A stretch of DNA of 45,764 nucleotides from Frankia canadensis (GTDB lineage: Bacteria > Actinomycetota > Actinomycetes > Frankiales > Frankiaceae). Position numbers and translations under genes: made by a program. Numbering within the stretch: position 1 is the first letter of the stretch; the number at the start of each line of letters is the position of its first letter. The notes beneath the pieces are model-generated. The model was not told the origin of the DNA and ran no database searches. It saw only the letters and a program-made list of their open reading frames with translations. Positions 23,008 through 31,953 of the stretch are shown piece after piece. The DNA lies in the NCBI RefSeq assembly GCF_900197875.1, contig NZ_FZMO01000547.1, positions 1-45,764 on the forward strand. Reading direction: 5' to 3'.

Positions 23008-23711
23008 CAGCGGAACCGAGCCGGGCGGCCCCACTACTGGAGGCACGCGACGTCACCCTGTCGTTCGGGCCGACGCCGGCGCTGCGCGGCGCGAGCCTGT
23101 CGGTCCTACCAGGCGAGATCCTGGCGATCATGGGGCCGAGCGGCTCGGGCAAGTCGACGTTGCTGCACTGCCTCGCCGGTATTCTCGCACCTGACTCCGG
23201 CGAGATCCACTTCGCCGGCCGCCGCCTGGACACGATGCCCGAGACCGAGCGCAGCGCCGTGCGGCGTGACCGCTTCGGCTTCGTGTTCCAGTTCGGTCAG
23301 CTCGTCCCGGAACTGTCCGCCGAGGAGAACGTGGCGCTGCCTCTGCTGCTCGGCGGGGTCGCGCGGGCCCGGGCGCTGGCCCGCGCGCGGCCGTGGTTCG
23401 ACCGGCTGGGGATCGAGGAAACGCGCACGCGCCGCTCGGGCGAACTGTCGGGCGGCCAAGCCCAGCGGGTCGCGCTGGCTCGCGGCCTGGTCGCCGAGCC
23501 CGAGGTGCTCTTCACCGACGAGCCGACGGGCGCGCTGGACTCGCTGTCTGGCGAGACAGTGATGAACCTGCTGGTCACCGCTGCCCGGCAGCAGGGCACG
23601 ACGGTCATCCTCGTCACCCACGAGCCGCGCGTCGCCGCCTACGCCGACCGTGAGGTCGTCGTTCGCGACGGCAGGGTCAGCGCGCTGCAACCAGCGCCGG
23701 CCCCGTCATGA
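23004..23711 (+). CDS. ABC transporter ATP-binding protein (MacB/LolD type)
   Basis: A 235-aa ATPase. Walker A GPSGSGKST, signature LSGGQAQR, Walker B LFTDEPTGALD and switch His in VILVTHEP are intact. The sequence FQFGQLVPELSAEENVALPL marks the MacB/LolD/BceA group that partners FtsX-like permeases. It is coupled to the regulator before it and the permease after it by ATGA overlaps, giving one three-gene unit for export or extraction of an envelope or antibiotic substrate. Confidence 0.93.
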   Translation: MTAEPSRAAPLLEARDVTLSFGPTPALRGASLSVLPGEILAIMGPSGSGKSTLLHCLAGILAPDSGEIHFAGRRLDTMPETERSAVRRDRFGFVFQFGQLVPELSAEENVALPLLLGGVARARALARARPWFDRLGIEETRTRRSGELSGGQAQRVALARGLVAEPEVLFTDEPTGALDSLSGETVMNLLVTAARQQGTTVILVTHEPRVAAYADREVVVRDGRVSALQPAPAPS

Positions 23712-26008
23712 TCCGCCTCGGGCTGCGGCTCGCCCTCGGCGGCGGCCGGGAGGCGATCATCCGCCTGGTCCTCATCGCGGCCGGCGTCGCGCTGGGCGTC
23801 GGCCTGCTGCTGTTCGCCCTCGCCGGCCTCAACGCCGTCTCCGCGCAGAACGACCGCTACGCCTGGCTCGAGACGGGCGTCGGCACCAGCGCCGGCACCG
23901 ACTCGGCCGGTGGAGTCGGGATGGCCGGAAGGATCGGGGTGGCAGTCGGAGCGCCGGCCGGCTCAGCGACGGACCCGCTCTGGTGGCGGCTGAGCTCCGA
24001 CCGGTTCGACGGCCACGTCATCGGCCGCGTCGACCTGGCCGCAACCGGGCCGCACGCACCGCTACCGCCCGGCATCTCACGCCTACCTGGGCCGGGACAG
24101 TTCTACGCGTCGCCGGCGATGAGCACGCTGCTGCGCTCGACCCCCGGTGACCAGCTCGGGGCCCGCTACCCGGCCCGGCAGGTCGGCCTGATCGGCGCGG
24201 ACGCGCTGCCCTCGCCGGACTCCCTGATCATCGTGATCGGCCGGCAGGTCGGCGACCTGGCGCAGGCGCCGGGCGCCGAGCTCGTCACCCGGATCAGCAC
24301 GACCTCGCCCAGCGGCTGCCAGGGCGACTGCGTCGACATCGGCATCAACGCGAACGGCATCGCGCTGATCCTGTCCGTGGTGACGGCCGCCCTGCTGTTC
24401 CCGATCACGATCTTCATCGGTACGGCGACCAGGCTGTCCGCCGCGCGCCGCGAACAGCGCTTCGCCTCGATGCGCCTGGTCGGCGCGACCCCACGGCAGA
24501 TCTCGGTGATCTCCGCGGTGGAGTCGGGCGTCGCCGCTGTGGCCGGCACCGCGGCCGGCTTCGCGCTGTTTCCGCTGGCCCGGCCAGCGGTGGCAGGGAT
24601 CAACCTCACCGGCGACCGGTTCTTCTCCGCCGACCTGTCGCTCGGCGCAATGGACATCGCGCTGACCGCGGTCGGCGTGCCGACGGTGGCCGTCCTCGCG
24701 GCCTGGCTCACCCTGCGCCGTGTGATCATTTCGCCGCTCGGGGTCACCCGCCGGGTCACCCCGCCGGCGCCGCGAGCCTGGCGCGCCCTCCCGCTGCTGG
24801 CAGGCCTCGGTGAACTGGCCTGGTTCGTCCACGCCGGACGGCCGGCCAGCACGGGCGGTCAGGTCGAGGCGTACCTGACCGGCATCCTGCTGACCATGGT
24901 CGGGCTCGTCGTCGTCGGGCCGTGGCTGACCTCGGTGACGGCGCGCCTGCTGGCCGCGCGGACAAGCCGCCCCGGTGTGCTCATCGGGGCCCGGCGACTG
25001 GCCGACAACCCCCGGGCCGGCTTCCGCGCGATCAGCGGGCTCGTCCTTGCCCTGTTCGTCACCAGCGTCGCCGTCGGGATCATCACGACGATCAACGCGT
25101 ACGGCTCCGGCGGCCGCGGCCGTCCCCTCGCGCACCGGGGCCCGGACCAACGCGGCACCCTGATCGATCGCTACACCACGTTCACACCGGACGGCCCGCG
25201 CGATGTCGCGTCGATTCCGGCCTCGCTGCCCGCCCAGCTGCGGGCGATCCACGGCGTGCGTGGCGTCACGGTGATCCACACGATCTCCCCCGACAGCTCC
25301 GACCATCCGGCGATCGGCGCGGTGTCCTGCGCCGAGCTGGCGACGACCCCGGCGCTCGGCCGCTGCCCGGCCGGCACGCCGACTGTCACGATCGGCGATG
25401 CCGGCTGGTCTCCGGGCACTGCCCACGACCGGCAGTGGCCGGCGGCTCCCGTCTCCGCCGCCCGGCTCGCCCGGCTCCCCGTCCAGTCACTCGCCGTGAC
25501 GACCGATGGCCCGGCCGCCCTCGAACGCGCCCGCACCGCGCTGCGGCGCGCCAACCCGCAGCACACGATCCCCATCACCATCGCCGAGGAGGTGGACCGG
25601 GACCAGCAGCGCAACGCCTCCTACCAGCGACTGGCCGAGATCGTCGCCCTCGTCAGCCTCCCGATCGCAGGCTGCGGCCTGGCGGTCAGCGCGGTCGCCG
25701 GCCTGGCCGAACGCGGGCGGCCCTTCAGTCTGCTGCGCCTGGCCGGGGCGCCGATGGGGCTGCTGCGCCGCGTCGTCCTGTTCGAGAACGCGGTGCCGCT
25801 GGTGGTGCTCGCCCTCGTCTCGGTCGTGACCGGCTTTCTGACCGCCGGGCTGTTCCTGCACTCCCAGCTCGACGAGACGCTGCAACCACCACCCGCGGAC
25901 TACTGGCTGCTCGTCGCGGCCGGGCTCGTCGCCTCCCTGACGGTCGTCGCCTCGACGTTGACGTTGCTGAACCGCGCCACCGGGCCAGCTCTCGCCCGCA
26001 ACGGCTGA
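23708..26008 (+). CDS. FtsX-like ABC permease
   Basis: A 766-aa permease with hydrophobic helices near the N-terminus (17-42), a first FtsX block of three helices (about 215-345), a further pair in the middle (390-490), a soluble extracytoplasmic region (about 490-640) and a terminal FtsX block (640-760). Motifs such as RREQRFASMRLVGATPRQI and LLRLAGAPMGLLRRVVLFE are typical coupling-helix regions repeated in both halves. It works with the preceding ATPase as a mechanotransmission-type exporter; substrate unknown. It ends 14 bp from the convergent quinone oxidoreductase. Confidence 0.88.
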   Translation: MIRLGLRLALGGGREAIIRLVLIAAGVALGVGLLLFALAGLNAVSAQNDRYAWLETGVGTSAGTDSAGGVGMAGRIGVAVGAPAGSATDPLWWRLSSDRFDGHVIGRVDLAATGPHAPLPPGISRLPGPGQFYASPAMSTLLRSTPGDQLGARYPARQVGLIGADALPSPDSLIIVIGRQVGDLAQAPGAELVTRISTTSPSGCQGDCVDIGINANGIALILSVVTAALLFPITIFIGTATRLSAARREQRFASMRLVGATPRQISVISAVESGVAAVAGTAAGFALFPLARPAVAGINLTGDRFFSADLSLGAMDIALTAVGVPTVAVLAAWLTLRRVIISPLGVTRRVTPPAPRAWRALPLLAGLGELAWFVHAGRPASTGGQVEAYLTGILLTMVGLVVVGPWLTSVTARLLAARTSRPGVLIGARRLADNPRAGFRAISGLVLALFVTSVAVGIITTINAYGSGGRGRPLAHRGPDQRGTLIDRYTTFTPDGPRDVASIPASLPAQLRAIHGVRGVTVIHTISPDSSDHPAIGAVSCAELATTPALGRCPAGTPTVTIGDAGWSPGTAHDRQWPAAPVSAARLARLPVQSLAVTTDGPAALERARTALRRANPQHTIPITIAEEVDRDQQRNASYQRLAEIVALVSLPIAGCGLAVSAVAGLAERGRPFSLLRLAGAPMGLLRRVVLFENAVPLVVLALVSVVTGFLTAGLFLHSQLDETLQPPPADYWLLVAAGLVASLTVVASTLTLLNRATGPALARNG

Positions 26009-26022
26009 GCCGCCGGCCTCGC

Positions 26023-26955
26023 CTACCACCCACACAGCACGATCTTCCCGCGGACGCGACCCGTCTCGAGGAGTTCGTGCGCCCGGGCGGCCTCGGCGAG
26101 TGGCAGGGTCCGGGTGATCTCCACCCGCAGGGCACCGCGCGTCACCAGGTCGGTGAGCTGCCGCAGGTCGTCGCCCGAGCGCTCGACCCCGAACCGGACG
26201 TAGCGCAGCCCGCGGCGGGCGGCGAGCGTGCGGACCTCGGTGCGGTCGGGTCCCCTGCCACGCACGTCGACGAGCACGCCGGTCGGAGCCAGGACGTCCA
26301 GAGAGCGCGGGCCGTAGTCCTCGGCCATCGGGTCGATCACCATGTCGACGTCGCTCAGCACCGCCGCGAAGTCGACCCGGGTGTAGTCGATCAGCTCGTC
26401 GGCGCCGAGCGCCCGCAGGAACTCGTGCTTGTCGGGCCGGGCGGTGCCGATCACGTAGGCGCCTCGCTGCTTCGCGATCTGCACGGCGAGGTGACCGACG
26501 CCGCCGGCCGCGGCGTGCACGAGAATCCGCTGGCCCGGCCGCACCGCCCCCACCCGGACCAGTGGCTGCCAGGCGGTGAGCCCGGCGATCGGCAGCGCGG
26601 CGGCGACCAGCGGATCCAGCTCGCCGGCCGGTGCGAGCGCCTCCTGCCGGGCCACGGCGAGCTCGGCATAGGAGCCGCGCGGCGGAGCGGTGAACCCGTA
26701 CACGCGGTCTGCGGTCGAGAACCGGGTGACGTCGGCGCCGGTCGCGGTCACCACCCCGGCAAGGTCGAGGCCGAGGATGAAGGGGTGGGCCATGGGAAGG
26801 TCGAGCAGACCGGCCCGTGCCTTCCAGTCGGCGGGATTGACCCCGGCCGCGCTCACCTTGATCTGCACCTCTCCCGGGCCCGGGACGGGTGGATCGGCCT
26901 CGATGAGACGGAGAACGTCGGGACCGCCGAAGGCGGTCTGGCTGATCGCGCGCAT
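26023..26955 (-). CDS. NADP-dependent quinone oxidoreductase (zinc-free MDR family)
   Basis: A 310-aa medium-chain reductase. It starts MRAISQTAFGGPDVLRLIE, has GLDLAGVVTATGADV, the cofactor motif ILVHAAAGGVGHLAVQIAK and ends with GKIVLCGW; no zinc-ligand set is present, as in QOR-type enzymes that reduce quinones or enones with NADPH. It is divergent from the HxlR regulator, with one near-palindrome between them. This mirrors the QorR-qor2 arrangement known in Corynebacterium, suggesting quinone stress control. Confidence 0.9.
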   Translation of the reverse strand: MRAISQTAFGGPDVLRLIEADPPVPGPGEVQIKVSAAGVNPADWKARAGLLDLPMAHPFILGLDLAGVVTATGADVTRFSTADRVYGFTAPPRGSYAELAVARQEALAPAGELDPLVAAALPIAGLTAWQPLVRVGAVRPGQRILVHAAAGGVGHLAVQIAKQRGAYVIGTARPDKHEFLRALGADELIDYTRVDFAAVLSDVDMVIDPMAEDYGPRSLDVLAPTGVLVDVRGRGPDRTEVRTLAARRGLRYVRFGVERSGDDLRQLTDLVTRGALRVEITRTLPLAEAARAHELLETGRVRGKIVLCGW

Positions 26956-27006
26956 GGCACGACGATTCCGTCCGCCAGTACCCGCCGTAAAGTAGGCACC
27001 TTTCTG

Positions 27007-27036
27007 ATATCCAGGTACCTCATGGGTACTGGATAT
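27007..27036. promoter_or_regulatory. Operator for the HxlR/quinone-reductase pair, overlapping the hxlR start
   Basis: ATATCCAGGTACC (27007-27019) and GGGTACTGGATAT (27024-27036) form a near-perfect inverted repeat around TCAT. It lies on top of the HxlR start codon and 50-80 bp upstream of the divergent reductase, so binding could block both genes at once. A TACTTT hexamer on the minus strand nearby may be the reductase -10. Confidence 0.7.
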
Positions 27037-27447
27037 GACGAGGAGACCGAGAGGTGGCGCGCCCGATTCCGCAATGGCTGCGCCTCGCGGACCGTGCTGG
27101 AGGTCCTGGCCAACAAGTGGGCGCTGTACGTGCTGTCCGCCCTGCGCCGCTCCGGCGGGCCGATGCGCTTCAACGACCTGCGCCGACTGCTCGGCGACAT
27201 CACCCAGAAGATGCTCACGCAGACGTTGCGGAACCTGGAACGCGACGGCCTCGTGTCGCGCGCCGTCTACCCGACGGTCCCACCCCGCGTCGAGTACGCG
27301 CTGACCGAGCTCGGGCTCGACGTCGGCACCCTCACCGACGCCGTCGGCGAATGGGCGGTCGTCCACGCCCCCCAGATCATCGCCGCCCGCACCCATTACG
27401 ACGAGCGCGCTGCGGCCGGTCCGCTCCCGCTGTCCGTAGGCCGCTGA
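27022..27447 (+). CDS. HxlR-family (DUF24) transcriptional regulator
   Basis: A 141-aa winged-helix protein: CASRTVLEVLANKWALYVLSALRRSGGPMRF, LRRLLGDITQKMLTQTLRNLERDGLVSR and the wing VPPRVEYALTELG. HxlR members such as QorR and YodB sense quinones or electrophiles through a conserved N-terminal cysteine; Cys17 (in FRNGCASRT) fits that role. ATG 27022 is inside the operator palindrome. It should repress itself and the divergent quinone reductase until oxidised. Confidence 0.9.
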   Translation: MGTGYDEETERWRARFRNGCASRTVLEVLANKWALYVLSALRRSGGPMRFNDLRRLLGDITQKMLTQTLRNLERDGLVSRAVYPTVPPRVEYALTELGLDVGTLTDAVGEWAVVHAPQIIAARTHYDERAAAGPLPLSVGR

Positions 27448-27478
27448 GCGCCGATCATCGCCATAGCGGCGAGGAACC

Positions 27479-27496
27479 CCGGTCCCGCGGGACCGG
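27479..27496. terminator. 18-bp palindrome after the HxlR gene
   Basis: CCGGTCCCG-CGGGACCGG is a perfect palindrome about 30 bp behind the HxlR stop. It has no T-tract. It may help end the transcript, or be an operator for the pirin gene that follows. Confidence 0.4.
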
Positions 27497-27587
27497 CGCC
27501 GGAGCCGGGAAGAGAGCAGCCGGGGCATTAGTTGTCCGTGCAAGCATCCGCGGCTGGCGGGTGCACCCGACCGCAGAAGGGATCGTC

Positions 27588-28367
27588 ATGACGCGCACCA
27601 CGCAGGCGAAGGTGGACGTCCGCCGAGCCGACTCCCGCGCCGCAACCCGGATCGGGTGGCTCGACTCCCACCACTCGTTCTCGTTCGGGCGGCACTACGA
27701 CCCGGCGAACACCCACCACGGGCTGCTGCTGGTCAGCAACGACGACACCGTCGCGCCCGGGACCGGTTTCGAGACCCATCCGCACCGGGACATGGAGATC
27801 GTCACCTGGGTACTCGGCGGTTCGCTCGTCCACCAGGACTCCGTCGGCAACGCGGGTGTCCTGTACCCGGGTCTCGCCCAGCGGATGAGCGCCGGGCGCG
27901 GCATCCTGCATTCGGAGAAGAACGACTCGTGGCGGCTCGGCGGCGAACCGCACGACGAGCCGGTGCATTTCGTCCAGATGTGGGTCGCGCCGGATACCGA
28001 GGGCATCGACCCTGGTTACGAGCAGCTGGAGATCACCGACGAGCTGCTACGCGGCGGCCTGGTGCCAGTGGCCTCCGGGATGGCACGCCACGACGGGCAG
28101 AGCGCGATCCGGATCCGCAACCGGCACGCCGCACTGCACGCCGCCCGGCTGACCCCCGGCAGCGCTGTGGACCTGCCCGAGGCCCCCTACCTGCACCTCT
28201 TCGTCGCGCAGGGCGAGGTGACGCTGGAGGGCTCGGGCCCGCTGCAGACCGGTGACGCGGTCCGCTTCACGGCGACGGGCGGGCAGCGCCTCACCGCCAG
28301 CGCCGCTGGTCCGGCGGAAATCCTCGTCTGGGAGATGCACACCGACCTGGCGGGCCTCGCCCGCTGA
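27588..28367 (+). CDS. Pirin-family protein
   Basis: A 259-aa bicupin. The N-terminal cupin carries the metal set His64, His66 (FETHPHRDMEIVTW), His108 and Glu110 (GRGILHSEKN), as in quercetinase-type pirins such as YhhW. HHSFSFGRHYDP and the C-terminal cupin LHLFVAQGEVTLEG are also typical. Pirins act as dioxygenases or redox-sensing cofactors. GAAGGG eight bases before ATG 27588 supports the start. Position next to the quinone-stress pair suggests a shared role in oxidised-aromatic detoxification, but it has its own upstream gap. Confidence 0.92.
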   Translation: MTRTTQAKVDVRRADSRAATRIGWLDSHHSFSFGRHYDPANTHHGLLLVSNDDTVAPGTGFETHPHRDMEIVTWVLGGSLVHQDSVGNAGVLYPGLAQRMSAGRGILHSEKNDSWRLGGEPHDEPVHFVQMWVAPDTEGIDPGYEQLEITDELLRGGLVPVASGMARHDGQSAIRIRNRHAALHAARLTPGSAVDLPEAPYLHLFVAQGEVTLEGSGPLQTGDAVRFTATGGQRLTASAAGPAEILVWEMHTDLAGLAR

Positions 28368-28405
28368 GCCCCACCGCACCGATGCCAGCACCAGCACCAG
28401 CAGAT

Positions 28406-28609
28406 CGCGTCTCGAGTTGTGATCCTCACGGCTGCCGGTGCGGCTGGTCGTGACAGCGTCCCGGCAACATCACGGCGGCCCGTGTCGCGAACATGGGGAC
28501 AAACCCGACAGGAAACGTGGAGTTCGCGACACAAAGCCCACCATCCCCCGCAGGCGCTTCCCACCCACGGGAAGTTCGCCCCATCCTCGGCGTTACGGTC
28601 GGCGCCGAC
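28406..28609 (-). repeat. 205-bp dispersed structured element, copy B
   Basis: Inverted relative to copy A at 1218-1422 and of almost identical length. It includes CTTCCC/GGGAAG arms (28557-28574), a perfect 11-bp stem GTGTCGCGAAC (28482-28492) / GTTCGCGACAC (28522-28532) around a 29-nt loop, and the shared GATCACAACTC end at about 28414-28424. The stem is longer than in copy A (where GTGTCGC pairs with GCGACAC), showing covariation of an exchangeable loop region. Confidence 0.65.
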
Positions 28610-29083
28610 ACCAGAGATGATCAGTGATTCTCGGTGTCGGGTCGCCGCGCGTGAGGTCGCTGGCGGGTGTTGCAGGGCTGAGGGCTACATGTGTCGTTCT
28701 GCGAAATCTGCCTAACCATCCGCGGCAACGGCCCTCCCCGGGTCCGTGGGTACCGGGTCAGCCGGAGAAGTCCGCGGACACCGCCGGGGCGGGGGCGATC
28801 TCCGCCCGGGCGGTGGCCCCCGCGCGCAGGGCTGAGGTCGATTCCGCACAGGATCAATGTGTCGCCCTGCGGCCAGGATTCCGAGGACCCGCGGGACCGT
28901 CCGGCCTGGAGACACATCGATCGAGCAGGGGGGGACGCGGGCACGCCCGTTCCTCTGCCGCCATAGCCGTCCAGCCTGGCGCATCACTACAGAGTGTGAC
29001 GGACTCTCGAATCCGGCGGCCGGACCCTTCGCACGTGACCGCGGTCCGCATGGCCCTCATCCGGCCGTTGCCCGAGCTCGGAG

Positions 29084-29117
29084 GGTGGGCGATGTCGGAT
29101 GGTGGGCGATGTCGGAT
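29084..29117. repeat. 17-bp tandem duplication
   Basis: GGTGGGCGATGTCGGAT occurs twice head to tail without mismatch. Probably a recent replication slippage; no role visible. Confidence 0.85.
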
Positions 29118-29293
29118 GGACGACAGGACACCGCCCCGGGCGCGTCGAACATGCGTTCGCAACCCTGATAGGGTCATGGCACCCAGCTCCTCGGTGAGCG
29201 TGCACGTCAGAACGTCAGGCCGGCCAGATCGAGTCGCGCGGCGCACATAGCTGATCAATTCCGCGAGAGGAGATGGGAATCCATTGCGTGAAC

Positions 29294-29340
29294 AACCAGA
29301 TTGACCTGGTTCGTTGGCCAGTGGCCAGTCTGCCTGAGGG
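29294..29340. promoter_or_regulatory. Operator-like repeats upstream of the MMPL gene
   Basis: A perfect palindrome AACCAG-ATTGAC-CTGGTT (29294-29311) is followed by TGGCCAGTGGCCA (29315-29327), and CCAG motifs recur in the next 40 bp. They lie 150-200 bp before the transporter start. MMPL genes are often governed by TetR repressors with such sites; no regulator is adjacent. Confidence 0.45.
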
Positions 29341-29496
29341 CTACCCATATGCTTGCCAGTGACCAGACCTGGGGGTACCCCGTTCCCCTCTAGGGATCAC
29401 CACGGGACGATCAGCGTATCTGCGCGGCGCGTTTGCCTGACCGCGTACTCGCCACCCGGAAGCCCGCGTGGCGCAAGGCTCCGATCAGGAGAGTTC

Positions 29497-31746
29497 ATGA
29501 AGACCATTGCCCAGTTCGCCATCCGCCGACGATGGCTCGTCATCGTCGGCTGGCTCGTCGTGATCGTCGGTGCTCAGGGCATCGCCGGAGCGATGGGCGG
29601 GGCGGCGTACAAGGACACGTTCAGCCTGCCGCACACCGAGAGCGCGACCGTCGCCAAGCTGCTCACCGCGGCCGGCATGGACAACCAGAACGGCGCCGCC
29701 GGCACCGTCGTCCTGAAGAACAAGTCCGGGGCGTTCACCGCCGCGCCGGCGCAGCTCCAGCCGGCCCTGGCCAAGCTCTGCACCTCGGGCGACCACGTGG
29801 CGCTGATCTCCACGCCGTGGCAGTCCATCGACTGCTCCCGAGGCGCCGCCGCCAAGGCCGGAAACCCCCAGCTGCTGAATTCCGCGCGCGGGTCGACCAC
29901 CGCCCTCGCCGTGATCACGTGGGAGAACAACCACTACGACGCGAAGCTGTTCGACAACGTCTACGACTCGCTGAAGGGTCTGGACAGCCCGTCGCTGCAG
30001 GTCGAGTTCACCGGTAACGCCTTCGCCGGCATCGGGCAGAGCCAGGGCTCCGGCGGATCGGTGTTCATCGGCTTCGCCGCCGCGTTGATCATTCTGGCTC
30101 TCGTGTTCCGGACGGTGGCTGCCACGGTGCTGCCGCTGGCCAGCGCGGTCGTCGCGCTCGTCGGCGGCCTGGGGGTGATCTACATCCTCACCCACGCGAT
30201 CAACGTCTCGAACATCACGCCCTATCTGGCCGAACTCATGGTCATCGGTGTCGGCGTCGACTACGCGCTGTTCATCGTGACCCGGCATCGCCGCAACCTG
30301 CGCCGCGGCATGCCGGTGTCCGAGTCGATCGTGTCGGCCATCAACACCTCGGGCCGGGCCGTGCTGTTCGCCGGTACCACCGTGTGCATCGCCATCCTCG
30401 GCCTGATCGCGCTCGGCGTGAGCTTCTTCAACGGCATGGCGGTGGCGACCGCGCTCGCGGTCGGATTCACCATGGCCGCGTCGCTGACCCTGCTGCCCGC
30501 CCTGCTGAGCCTGTTCGGGCTCAAGGTGCTCACCCGCAAGCACCGCGCGGCCGTACGCGCCGGCGACTACCTCACCGACCAGCAGGTCGGGTTCTGGGCC
30601 CGCTGGTCGGAGTTCGTCGCCAAGAACCGCCTGGTCGTCGGTGTCATCGCCGCAGCGGTGATGGTCGCGCTCGCGGTCCCGTTCTTCTCGATCCAGCTCG
30701 GCGCCAGCGACCAGGGCAGCGACCCGAAGAGCTCCACCACCCGGGTCGGCTACGACCTGATCAAGTCGGACTTCGGCGTCGGCTACAACTCGGCCCTCGA
30801 AGCCGTCGTGAGCGGGCCCGGCGCCGCCGACAAGGCGTTCCTGCGACGCGTGTCGACGGCGATCTCCGAGACTCCCGGCGTCGACCGGTCCAGTCTCGTC
30901 ACGAGCCCCCTGAACAAGGACATCGCGTTCGTCTCGTTCAAGACGACCACGTCGCCCCAGTCGCACAAGACCTACACGCTGGTCCGGCACCTGCGCTCCG
31001 ACGTGCTGCCGCCGCTGTCCAATGGCACGCCGACGCACATCTACACCTACGGCGAGACGGCGATCAACGTCGACTTCGCCAAGGTTCTCGCCCGCAAGCT
31101 GCCGGTGTTCATCGCGGTGGTCGTCGGGCTGTCCTTCCTCCTGCTGCTGCTCGCCTTCCGCAGCCTCGTCGTCCCGCTGACGGCGGCGGTGATGAACCTG
31201 CTGGCCGCAGCCGGCTCGTTCGGCCTGCTCGTGGCGATCTTCCAGTACGGCTGGGGCTCGGAGGCCCTGGGCGGCGGACCCGGCGGACCGATCGACGCCT
31301 GGATCCCGGTGATGCTGTTCGCGATCCTGTTCGGTCTGTCCATGGACTACCAGGTGTTCCTCGTGAGCCGCATGCACGAGGAATGGGTCCACACCAAGGA
31401 CAACAAGCGCTCGGTCACCGTGGGCCAGGCCGAGACGGGCGGCATCATCACCGCTGCCGCCCTCATCATGATCGCGGTCTTCCTCGGCTTCCTGGTCTCC
31501 CCCGGCCGACAGATCAAGATCTTCGGTCTGGGCCTGGCGTCCGCGGTCTTCCTGGACGCGTTCATCCTGCGCACGATGCTGGTGCCCTCGCTGATGCACA
31601 TCATCGGCAAGGCCAACTGGTTCTACCCGCGCTGGCTGGACAGGGTCACGCCCCGCGTGTCCGTCGAACCCCCCGACGACCACGACGGGCCGCCCGCCGG
31701 GAGCACACCCCAGACACCCCCGCCCCACGAGACCGTCAACGCCTGA
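29497..31746 (+). CDS. MMPL/RND-family membrane transporter
   Basis: A 749-aa RND-type transporter. One helix at 15-36 precedes an extracytoplasmic domain (about 37-180), then five to six helices (190-345) including VGVDYALFIVTRHR, a second soluble domain (about 430-540) and a second helix group (545-715) with GLSMDYQVFLVSRMHEEW. The twin GxxxDY motifs are the proton-relay sites of MmpL proteins, which export lipids or heme-related cargo. The tail is acidic and proline-rich. AGGAG before ATG 29497 fixes the start; the gene is monocistronic, ended by a strong terminator. Confidence 0.93.
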   Translation: MKTIAQFAIRRRWLVIVGWLVVIVGAQGIAGAMGGAAYKDTFSLPHTESATVAKLLTAAGMDNQNGAAGTVVLKNKSGAFTAAPAQLQPALAKLCTSGDHVALISTPWQSIDCSRGAAAKAGNPQLLNSARGSTTALAVITWENNHYDAKLFDNVYDSLKGLDSPSLQVEFTGNAFAGIGQSQGSGGSVFIGFAAALIILALVFRTVAATVLPLASAVVALVGGLGVIYILTHAINVSNITPYLAELMVIGVGVDYALFIVTRHRRNLRRGMPVSESIVSAINTSGRAVLFAGTTVCIAILGLIALGVSFFNGMAVATALAVGFTMAASLTLLPALLSLFGLKVLTRKHRAAVRAGDYLTDQQVGFWARWSEFVAKNRLVVGVIAAAVMVALAVPFFSIQLGASDQGSDPKSSTTRVGYDLIKSDFGVGYNSALEAVVSGPGAADKAFLRRVSTAISETPGVDRSSLVTSPLNKDIAFVSFKTTTSPQSHKTYTLVRHLRSDVLPPLSNGTPTHIYTYGETAINVDFAKVLARKLPVFIAVVVGLSFLLLLLAFRSLVVPLTAAVMNLLAAAGSFGLLVAIFQYGWGSEALGGGPGGPIDAWIPVMLFAILFGLSMDYQVFLVSRMHEEWVHTKDNKRSVTVGQAETGGIITAAALIMIAVFLGFLVSPGRQIKIFGLGLASAVFLDAFILRTMLVPSLMHIIGKANWFYPRWLDRVTPRVSVEPPDDHDGPPAGSTPQTPPPHETVNA

Positions 31747-31760
31747 CATCCTGCGAACCA

Positions 31761-31801
31761 ACCGGCCCCGGACAGCTCCTGTCCGGGGCCGGTCGCTTTT
31801 T
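31761..31801 (+). terminator. Rho-independent terminator of the MMPL gene
   Basis: A perfect 15-bp stem, ACCGGCCCCGGACAG (31761-31775) / CTGTCCGGGGCCGGT (31779-31793) with loop CTC, is followed by CGC and TTTTT (31797-31801). It starts 15 bp behind the stop. The best-formed terminator in the window. Confidence 0.93.
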
Positions 31802-31941
31802 GCCAGCGTCACAGGCGGTCCGCGCGGGCGGCGGCCACGGCGGGCGCGAGCTGCTCGGTCATGGCGATCCTGCGCGGGCTGGTGGAGGCCACGAAAGGCT
31901 GACCACGGCGCGCTGGACGTGTCGGTTGGCCGTGGGGTGGC

Positions 31942-31953
31942 GATAACGTCGCC
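31942..31953 (+). promoter_or_regulatory. Leaderless -10 element of the DUF488 gene
   Basis: GATAAC (31942-31947) is followed by exactly six bases and ATG 31954. No strong -35 is visible. Confidence 0.6.

Larger units (their letters stand above)
28368..29496. other. 1.1-kb intergenic gap, no gene recognised
   Basis: Open frames exist on both strands but none combines a start site with recognisable protein features. It contains the second copy of the 205-bp element (28406-28609), a 17-bp tandem duplication (29084-29117) and operator-like repeats before the MMPL gene. A vanished gene is possible between 28610 and 29080. Confidence 0.6.

Noticed and set aside
24083-25426. 447-codon minus-strand frame inside the FtsX gene
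   Set aside because: Antisense shadow, Arg/Asp/Gly-rich; the FtsX-type permease on the other strand has membrane helices and family motifs.
28624-29250. 208-codon plus-strand frame in the 1.1-kb gap
   Set aside because: Arginine/proline-rich, passes through a tandem duplication, no ribosome site and no known domain.
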